Assembly: GCA_036504335.1 (NCBI GenBank)
Contig: DASXVJ010000023.1
Span: 248,001-312,000, forward strand
Direction: 5' to 3'
Length of the DNA stretch: 64,000 bases
DNA from: Fen-183 sp036504335
Lineage (GTDB): Bacteria; Acidobacteriota; Thermoanaerobaculia; UBA5066
Positions 58,198-64,000 of the stretch are shown here, one piece after another (the first letter of the stretch is position 1; each line of letters begins with the position of its first letter). Below the pieces are notes generated by a model. That model ran no database searches, was not told where the DNA came from, and saw only the letters and a program-made list of their open reading frames with translations. The position numbers and the translations under genes were made by a program.

Positions 58198-60021
58198 CTA
58201 GGCAGGGTCCGGCGGCGGCGCCTCGGCGTACAGGCTTTCGAGCACGTCGCGGTACTTCTCCTCGACGACGCGGCGGCGCACCTTCAGGCTCGGCGTCAGC
58301 TCGCCCGTCTCGACTTTCAGCTCCGCGGGCAGGATCGCCCAGCGGCGGATCGCCTCGTGCCGCGCCAGGTTCGCGTTGACGTGCTCGACGTGCCGGCGGA
58401 CGAGCTCGACGACGCGCGTGTCCCGCAGGAGTCTCTCGTAGGCGGTGTCGGCGATGCCCTCGGCGCGCGCCCACGAGAGGAGATCCTCCTCGGAGAGGCT
58501 GACGAGCGCGGCGCAGAACCGGCGCCCCTCGCCGTGCAGGAGGACCTGGCCGATGACGGGCGTCTCGAGCTTCAGCATCCCCTCGATGTGCTGCGGCGCG
58601 ACGAACTTCCCGCCCGACGTTTTGATCATGTCCTTCTTGCGGTCCGTGATCGTCAGGTGGCCGTCGGCGTCGAGGGCGCCGATGTCTCCCGTGTGGAGCC
58701 AGCCGTCGGCGTCGAGGGTGCGCGCCGTCTCTTCGGGCAGTCCGAAGTACCCGCGCATGACCCCGCGGCCGCGCAGGAGGATCTCGCCGTCCCCCGCGAA
58801 CGAGACCTCGATGCCGGGGATCGGAATCCCGACCGTTCCCCACCGGTTCCGGTCCGGGAGGTTGGAGACGGTCATCGCCGTCGACTCGGAAAGGCCGTAG
58901 CCCTCGAGGATCGTGACGCCGAACGCGGCGAAGAACTCGGTGAGCTCGCGCGCGAGGGCGACGCTGCCGCAGATGAAGAAGCGGAGGCGCCCGCCGAAGC
59001 GCTGCCGGACTTTCTGGAAGACGAGGGCGTCCGCGATCCGGCGCTGCGCCTCGAGAAGCGCTCCGACGCGCCGGCCCTCGATCCGGCGCCTCGCCACGTC
59101 GATTCCGACCGACAGGGCCCAATTGAAGATCGCGGCCTTCGCCTTCCCGCCCGCGCGGGCCTGCTCGAGGATTTTCGCGTGCACCTTCTCGAAGATGCGC
59201 GGGACGACGCAGACGAACGTCGGCTTCACGGACGCGAGATTCGCGGCGATCCGGTCCACGCGGCCGTCGACGGCCGTGGGAAAGCCGAAGCCGATGCCGA
59301 GCGTCACGCAGACCTTGCCGAACACGTGCGAGAGGGGAAGCCAGAGAAACTGCAGGTCGGAGGGGCCCAGGAGTCCGAGCGATCCGATGGACTCGATCTC
59401 GAAGAGCCAGCAGTCGTGCGGCAGCTCGACGCCCTTCGGCCGGCCTGTGGTCCCGGAGGTGTAGATGAGCGTCGCGAGATCGGACGGTCCGGCGGACCCG
59501 GCAGCGGCCTCGAACCCGCCGGGGTTCGCCGCGTCCCACGCGCGCCCGAGAGCCGCGAGATCGAGTAGGGACTGCGTGTCGCCTGGAAGGCCACCCGACG
59601 CGTCGAACAGGACGAGATGGCGGAGGCGGGGGAGCGCGTCGCTGCGGCTCGCGATCCGCCGCGCCTGCGCGGCGTCCTCGGCGAAGACGATCGCGGCCTT
59701 AGAGTCGGTCAGGATGAAGGTCGTGTCCTCCTCGGTCGAGACGGGGTAGACCGTCGCCGTGACGCCGCCGGCGCAGCCGATCGCGAGGTCCGCGAGGATC
59801 CACTCGAGCCGCGTCGACGAGACGATGGCCACGCGGTCGCCGGGCGCGAGGCCGAGGGACAGCAGGCCGCAGGCGAGGTCGCGGACGCGCGAGGCCGTCT
59901 CGCGCCACGACAGCGTCTTCCAGGCGCCGTCCTCGGGATGGAGAAACGCGGGCGCGTCCGGCGTCGCGGCGACGCGCGCGAGGAAAAGGTCGGGGATCGA
60001 CCGGTACGGGGGCCGTGTCAC
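58198..60021 (-). CDS. Long-chain acyl-CoA synthetase (second paralogue)
   Basis: 607 aa, closely similar along its full length to the synthetase at 52217. YTSGTTGRPKGVELPHDCW, GYGLSESTAM, GWLHTGDIGALDADGHL and TDRKKDMIKTSGGKFVAP are all present. It ends 8 bp from the convergent desaturase gene. The GTG start has TAGACT 9 nt upstream and no clear ribosome-binding site. Having two copies 4 kb apart suggests duplication, perhaps with different chain-length preference. Confidence 0.93.
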   Translation of the reverse strand: MTRPPYRSIPDLFLARVAATPDAPAFLHPEDGAWKTLSWRETASRVRDLACGLLSLGLAPGDRVAIVSSTRLEWILADLAIGCAGGVTATVYPVSTEEDTTFILTDSKAAIVFAEDAAQARRIASRSDALPRLRHLVLFDASGGLPGDTQSLLDLAALGRAWDAANPGGFEAAAGSAGPSDLATLIYTSGTTGRPKGVELPHDCWLFEIESIGSLGLLGPSDLQFLWLPLSHVFGKVCVTLGIGFGFPTAVDGRVDRIAANLASVKPTFVCVVPRIFEKVHAKILEQARAGGKAKAAIFNWALSVGIDVARRRIEGRRVGALLEAQRRIADALVFQKVRQRFGGRLRFFICGSVALARELTEFFAAFGVTILEGYGLSESTAMTVSNLPDRNRWGTVGIPIPGIEVSFAGDGEILLRGRGVMRGYFGLPEETARTLDADGWLHTGDIGALDADGHLTITDRKKDMIKTSGGKFVAPQHIEGMLKLETPVIGQVLLHGEGRRFCAALVSLSEEDLLSWARAEGIADTAYERLLRDTRVVELVRRHVEHVNANLARHEAIRRWAILPAELKVETGELTPSLKVRRRVVEEKYRDVLESLYAEAPPPDPA

Positions 60022-60030
60022 GGCGGCGCC

Positions 60031-60036
60031 AGTCTA
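60031..60036 (-). promoter_or_regulatory. -10-like TAGACT before the second acyl-CoA synthetase
   Basis: On the - strand TAGACT ends 9 nt before the GTG at 60021. The spacer GGCGCCGCC has no ribosome-binding site. Confidence 0.4.
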
Positions 60037-60108
60037 TGCCCGCGGGCGACCGGATCGCCAACACGCGTGGCATGATTCCGTGTCTCAAGGAAAAGACGGA
60101 GGCTTCTC

Positions 60109-62088
60109 GTGCCCACTCTTTCTCGGAAATTCCTCTCTTCATTCCTCTTCTCCGCTCTTCTCTGCGCGGCGGTGGCGCGCGCCCAGGCGCCGACGCCGAC
60201 GCCCGCGCCGCCGAAGTACCCGGACTACCCAAGCGAGATCCCGGCGGCGTTCACGCCGACGAACGACGGGTTCGACCACGTGCGGCGCACCGCCGAGATC
60301 CCGATGCGCGACGGCGTGAAGCTCCACACGGTGATCCTCGTGCCGAAGGGCGCGAAGAACGCGCCCATGCTCCTGACGCGCACGCCCTACGACGCGGACG
60401 CGCTCACGAAGCGGAACGAAAGCGCACATCTCGGGATGTCGCTGGACGGCTACGACAACCCCGTCGAGACCGTCGTCGAGGGCGGGTACATTCGCGTCGC
60501 GCAGGACGTGCGCGGCAAGCACGGCTCCGAGGGCGACTACGTCATGAACCGGCCGCTCCACGGGCCGCAGAACCCGACGCCCGTGGACCACGCGACGGAC
60601 ACGTGGGACACGATCGACTGGCTCGTGAAGAACGTCCCCGAGTCGAACGGCAAGGTCGGGATCCTCGGCATCTCGTACGACGGCTTCACGCCGCTCATGG
60701 CGCTCGTGAACCCGCACCCGGCGCTCAAGTGCTCCGTGCCGATGAACCCGATGGTGGACGGCTGGCGCGGCGACGACTGGTTCCACAACGGCGCGTTCCG
60801 GCAGATCGGCGGGCTGTCGTACCACTACGACCAGGAAGCGTCGCGCAAGAGCGAGGTGAAGTGGTGGTCCTCGCACTACGACGACTACGCCGCGTACCTC
60901 GAGGCGGGCTCGGCCGGCGAGATGGGCCGCCGCCGCGGCCTCGAGCAGGTCGGGATGTGGCGGAAGATCCTCGCGCACCCCTCGTACGACGCGTTCTGGC
61001 AGGACCAGGCCCTGGACCGGATTCTCGCGGCGCAGCCGCTCAAGGTGCCCGTCCTGATCGTCCACAGCCTCTTCGACCAGGAGGACATCTACGGCGCGCC
61101 CGCGGTCTACAAGGCGATCGAGCCGAAGGACGCGAAGAACGACATGGTGTACCTCGTCCTCGGCCCCTGGCACCACGGGCAGGAGATCCGCGAGGGGAGC
61201 GCGCTCGGATCCGTGAAGTGGGACTCGGACACCGCGCTCTGGTTCCGCCGGAACGTCCTCGGGCCGTTCCTCGACGAGCACCTCAAGGACGGCGCCCCGA
61301 AGTCGGGAATCGCGCCCGTGACCGCGTTCGAGACGGGCACGAACACGTGGCGGCGGCTGAACGCGTGGCCGTCGGGCTGCGAGAGCGGCTGCGCGCCGAA
61401 GGCGACGCCGCTCTACCTCGCGCCGGGACAGAAGGCGTCGTTCGAGGCGCCGACGGCCGGCGCGGTGGCGTACTCCGAGTACGTCTCCGACCCCGCCAAG
61501 CCCGTGCCGTTCCGCGGGCGTCCCTATCCGGTGTCGAGCTACGAGAGCAACACGGCCTGGCGCACGTGGCTCGTGACGGACCAGCGCGAAGTCGCGACCC
61601 GGCCCGACGTCCTCGTCTTCGAGACGGACGTCCTGACGGCGCCCGTCAAGATCGCGGGCGAGCCCGTCGTGAACCTCGTCGCCTCGACGAGCGGGACGGA
61701 CTCCGACTGGGTCGTGAAACTCATCGACGTCTACCCGCCCGAGGTGCCGCTGCAACCGGCGATGGGCGGCTATCAGCTGCCGGTCGCCATGGACGTCTTC
61801 CGCGGGCGCTACCGCGAGAGCTTCGGGACGCCGAAGGCGCTCGAGAGCGGCAGGCCGCTCGCGTACACGTTCGCGCTCCCGAACGCGAACCACGTGTTCA
61901 AGAAGGGGCACCGCATCATGGTCCAGGTGCAGTCGACGTGGTTCCCGCTCTACGACCGCAACCCCCAGACGTTCGTCCCGAGCATCTTCTGGGCGAAGCC
62001 GGCCGACTACGTGAAGGCGACCCAGCGCGTCTTCCATGCGCCGGGGCAGGCGAGCTTCGTCGAGCTTCCGCTCGTGACGGCGAAATGA
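60109..62088 (+). CDS. Secreted CocE/NonD-family hydrolase (X-Pro dipeptidyl peptidase S15 type)
   Basis: 659 aa with a signal peptide (ALLCAAVARAQA). Alpha/beta hydrolase core: nucleophile Ser in GILGISYDGF, Asp in HSLFDQEDIYG and His in LGPWHHGQE. The C-terminal jelly-roll domain (about 430-655) matches X-Pro dipeptidyl peptidase C-terminal domains (SYESNTAWRTWLVTD, VLVFETDVLT). It could hydrolyse esters, acylated antibiotics or proline dipeptides outside the cell. GGAGG lies 7 nt before the GTG; CATGAT upstream resembles a -10. Confidence 0.88.
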   Translation: MPTLSRKFLSSFLFSALLCAAVARAQAPTPTPAPPKYPDYPSEIPAAFTPTNDGFDHVRRTAEIPMRDGVKLHTVILVPKGAKNAPMLLTRTPYDADALTKRNESAHLGMSLDGYDNPVETVVEGGYIRVAQDVRGKHGSEGDYVMNRPLHGPQNPTPVDHATDTWDTIDWLVKNVPESNGKVGILGISYDGFTPLMALVNPHPALKCSVPMNPMVDGWRGDDWFHNGAFRQIGGLSYHYDQEASRKSEVKWWSSHYDDYAAYLEAGSAGEMGRRRGLEQVGMWRKILAHPSYDAFWQDQALDRILAAQPLKVPVLIVHSLFDQEDIYGAPAVYKAIEPKDAKNDMVYLVLGPWHHGQEIREGSALGSVKWDSDTALWFRRNVLGPFLDEHLKDGAPKSGIAPVTAFETGTNTWRRLNAWPSGCESGCAPKATPLYLAPGQKASFEAPTAGAVAYSEYVSDPAKPVPFRGRPYPVSSYESNTAWRTWLVTDQREVATRPDVLVFETDVLTAPVKIAGEPVVNLVASTSGTDSDWVVKLIDVYPPEVPLQPAMGGYQLPVAMDVFRGRYRESFGTPKALESGRPLAYTFALPNANHVFKKGHRIMVQVQSTWFPLYDRNPQTFVPSIFWAKPADYVKATQRVFHAPGQASFVELPLVTAK

Positions 62089-62099
62089 GGGGAGAGGCG

Positions 62100-62519
62100 A
62101 TGAAACGCACGCCGGCGATCGCCGCCGCTCTGTTCGCGCTCGCCGGCGCCGCGCATGCGGCGGACAAGGTTCCCCAGCCCGGCGGACCGGTCCCTGTGCC
62201 GTACCCGAACACGGCCACGTCGGCGTCCTCCGCGGCGCGCGACCCCCAGAGCGGCCTGCCGACGGGGAAGCGCATGCACAAGCCATGGGTCTTCTCCGCT
62301 TCCGACAAGAAGATCAATCTCGCGGACGGCCGCACGTTCGTCGTGAACGCCCAGACCGGCGAGGTCGTCTTCGGCGACGGCGCGCAGGGCAAGCGTCCGG
62401 AGGCCGGGAACATCCCGGTGGACGGGAAGTACCGGCTCGGCGGGGGAGCGGCGGGAAACGTCGAAGTCCGGTCCGGCCGGATCGTGACGCCGACACCCGC
62501 CCCGACACGCGCCCGATGA
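62100..62519 (+). CDS. Small secreted protein of unknown function
   Basis: 139 aa with a clear signal peptide (MKRTPAIAAALFALAGAAHA). The mature part is Pro/Gly-rich and polar, with a central strand pair INLADGRTFVVNAQTGEVVF and a Pro/Thr tail. I recognise no domain. It starts 11 nt after the hydrolase stop (GGGGAGAGG ribosome-binding site) and overlaps the next gene as ATGA, so it is part of a three-gene operon. Confidence 0.62.
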   Translation: MKRTPAIAAALFALAGAAHAADKVPQPGGPVPVPYPNTATSASSAARDPQSGLPTGKRMHKPWVFSASDKKINLADGRTFVVNAQTGEVVFGDGAQGKRPEAGNIPVDGKYRLGGGAAGNVEVRSGRIVTPTPAPTRAR

Positions 62520-63415
62520 CCGACGAGCGCTGGCCGCCCCTGCCCTACGACGCGTGGAAGGACACCTACGCGACGCTCCACATGTGGACGCAGATCGTGG
62601 GGAAGGTCGCGCTCGCGCTCACGCCGCCGCTGAACCACTCGTGGGGAATCGCATTCCAGGTGACGCCTCGCGGGCTTTCCACGAGGCGGCTGTCTCACGG
62701 CCGTCGGACTTTCACGATGGAGTTCGACTTCGTCGCCCACCGGCTCGTCGTGAAGGCGTCGGACGGAGAGGAGCGGTCGGTGCGCCTCGAGCCCCGGACG
62801 GTCGCGGACTTCTACCGCGCGGTCATGGCGCTCCTCGCCGACATGGGACTCGGCGTGAAGATCTGGCCCGTCCCCGTCGAGCTCCCGTCGCCGGGGATCC
62901 GGTTCGACGAGGACGTCGTGCATCGCTCCTACGACCCGGACTACGCCAACCGGTGCTGGCGCATCCTCGCGCAGGTCGAGGAGGCGCTCACGCGCGCCCG
63001 CTGCTCGTTCGTCGGAAAGTGCAGCCCGGCGCACTTCTTCTGGGGCGGCTTCGACCTCGCGCTCACGCGCTTCTCCGGCCGGCGCGCGCCGCCGCGCGAG
63101 GGTCCGGCGTTCATGAGGGAGGCCTACTCACACGAGGTGATCAGCCACGGTTTCTGGCCCGGCAGCGGGCCGCTCCTGGAGCCCGCGTTCTACGCGTACG
63201 CCGTGCCCGAGCCGCCCGGGTTCCGGGACGCGCGGCCGCGGCCGGAGGCGGCCTTCTACCATCGTGACCTGGGCGAGTTCATCCTGCCTTACGAGGCGGT
63301 CCGATCCGCCGCTTCGCCCGAGCGGGCGATCCTGGAGTTCGTGACCTCCACGTACGAGTCCGGCGCCGATCTGGCGGGCTGGGACCGGGCGGCTCTCGAG
63401 ACGGCCACCCGCTAG
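62516..63415 (+). CDS. DUF5996-family protein
   Basis: 299 aa soluble protein. It begins WPPLPYDAWKDTYATLHMWT, followed by NHSWGIAFQVTPRGLSTRRL, and has FVGKCSPAHFFWGGFDLALT and SHEVISHGFWPG further on, all recognisable for the DUF5996 family, whose function is unknown. The ATG overlaps the preceding stop. Its TAG stop forms the start of a TAGAAT hexamer placed 8 nt before the next gene. Confidence 0.78.
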   Translation: MTDERWPPLPYDAWKDTYATLHMWTQIVGKVALALTPPLNHSWGIAFQVTPRGLSTRRLSHGRRTFTMEFDFVAHRLVVKASDGEERSVRLEPRTVADFYRAVMALLADMGLGVKIWPVPVELPSPGIRFDEDVVHRSYDPDYANRCWRILAQVEEALTRARCSFVGKCSPAHFFWGGFDLALTRFSGRRAPPREGPAFMREAYSHEVISHGFWPGSGPLLEPAFYAYAVPEPPGFRDARPRPEAAFYHRDLGEFILPYEAVRSAASPERAILEFVTSTYESGADLAGWDRAALETATR

Positions 63416-63418
63416 AAT
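63413..63418 (+). promoter_or_regulatory. -10-like TAGAAT before the EgtB-like gene
   Basis: TAGAAT ends 8 nt before the ATG at 63427 and overlaps the upstream stop codon. No ribosome-binding site is seen in CTCGCTCC. Confidence 0.4.
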
Positions 63419-63426
63419 CTCGCTCC

Positions 63427-64000
63427 ATGAGCGGGCGGGAAAGCGTCGTTGCGCCCGGACCCTCCGGTGCGCCGCCCGTCCTCTCCCGATGGCGGGAAGG
63501 GCGGGCCGCGACGCGGCGGTTCTTCGACGAGACGCTGACGCCCGGAGCCTACGAAGCGCGTCCGATCGCGCTGCGCCACCCCTTCGTCTTTTATGAAGGG
63601 CACCTCGCCGCGTTCGGGGTCCTGAAGATCCTGCGCGAGGCGCTCGGACGGCCGCCGGTCGACGCGGGCCTCGAGGTCCTCTTCGAGCGCGGGATCGACC
63701 CGCCCGCCGAGGGCGGCGCCGCTCCGGCGGTCTCGTGGCCGAAGCGCGCGGCCGTTTCCGCTTACGTGAGCCTCGCGGACGCCGCTGTCGAGGAGGCGAT
63801 CGTCTCGGGGGCCTGCGACGCGAACGGCGAGGCCGTCGCGACCGTGCTCGAGCACGAGCTCATGCACCTCGAGACGCTCCGGTACATGCTCCATCAACTG
63901 CCGTACGCGGAGAAGCGCGCCCCCGCGCGTGCGCCTGCTCCCGAAGGGGCGAATCCGGCGATGCGTCCGGACGCCGTTCGCGTCCCCGCGGGCGTCGCGA
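63427..64000 (+). CDS. EgtB-like iron-dependent sulfoxide synthase, 5' part (cut by window end)
   Basis: The open frame runs off the window after 191 codons. The N-terminal DinB-like domain supplies a His in FYEGHLAAFGVL and two more in EHELMHLETLRYMLHQL, the three-His iron site of EgtB/OvoA-type enzymes. At the very end PDAVRVPAGVA matches the start of a formylglycine-generating-enzyme-like domain. The enzyme would build a C-S bond on a histidine derivative (ergothioneine) or a related product. The spacing in the first domain differs a little from standard EgtB, so a divergent family member is possible. Confidence 0.7.
   Translation, partial: MSGRESVVAPGPSGAPPVLSRWREGRAATRRFFDETLTPGAYEARPIALRHPFVFYEGHLAAFGVLKILREALGRPPVDAGLEVLFERGIDPPAEGGAAPAVSWPKRAAVSAYVSLADAAVEEAIVSGACDANGEAVATVLEHELMHLETLRYMLHQLPYAEKRAPARAPAPEGANPAMRPDAVRVPAGVA

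Noticed and set aside
1..64000. CRISPR arrays, tRNA/rRNA genes, insertion sequences, phage genes
   Set aside because: Looked for direct repeats with spacers, cloverleaf-like stems, transposase and integrase motifs; none seen.

Overview
The window is high-GC bacterial chromosome with densely packed genes. I see no rRNA or tRNA gene, CRISPR array or insertion sequence. GTG and TTG starts are common and many gene pairs overlap as ATGA or GTGA. The gene mix suggests an Acidobacteriota-like bacterium: serine/threonine kinases with TolB-type propellers, DUF1501 paired with DUF1549 or DUF1800, a Haliangium-like microcompartment shell, and an uptake hydrogenase. Myxococcota or a related lineage is possible. 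No marker gene in the window settles the phylum.

Layout. 84-6019: a complete hybOABCD-type [NiFe] uptake hydrogenase operon plus one coupled membrane protein. 6002-9420: an epimerase with an extra sensor-like domain, a globin, a secreted M43 metalloprotease and a small membrane protein. 9615-18704: a sigma-54 activator, a MeaB/methylmalonyl-CoA epimerase fusion, secreted proteins of unknown role, aroF-carA and a LolC/E-like permease. 18727-24881: a bacterial microcompartment (BMC) operon with one BMC-H, three BMC-T and three BMC-P shell proteins, a CoA-acylating aldehyde dehydrogenase and a continuous RpiB-DeoC open reading frame. 24869-33621: glutamine synthetase, a multi-cluster iron-sulfur protein, small membrane proteins, two protein kinases and a HAD phosphatase. 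33736-44486: two secreted DUF1501 systems, a LigD-type DNA ligase, a PKD/cupredoxin protein, a GDP-fucose synthase-like enzyme and a hemerythrin. 44525-52115: a CPA2 antiporter, a decayed phosphoribosyltransferase/dienelactone hydrolase gene, malate synthase, a CBS protein, and an OPT peptide transporter with a peptidase. 52217-60021: twin long-chain acyl-CoA synthetases flanking a LeuB/LeuC/LeuD-like trio and a dihydroceramide-desaturase-like enzyme. 60109-64000: a secreted CocE-type hydrolase, two small-family proteins and the start of an EgtB-like gene.

The most interesting system is the BMC. Deoxyribose-5-phosphate aldolase would make acetaldehyde and glyceraldehyde-3-phosphate, and the aldehyde dehydrogenase would turn acetaldehyde into acetyl-CoA inside the shell. 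This is the signature of the sugar-phosphate-utilising BMC class. Its aldolase is in one frame with an RpiB-like domain that has lost two key isomerase residues. Between the two lie a helix resembling an encapsulation peptide, preceded by its own ribosome-binding site and ATG, and a cysteine-rich segment.

A second theme is regulatory. Many first-gene starts have a TANNNT hexamer 6-9 nt upstream, the spacing expected for leaderless transcripts. A near-consensus sigma-54 promoter precedes a 27-residue membrane peptide, and a sigma-54 activator is encoded elsewhere in the window.
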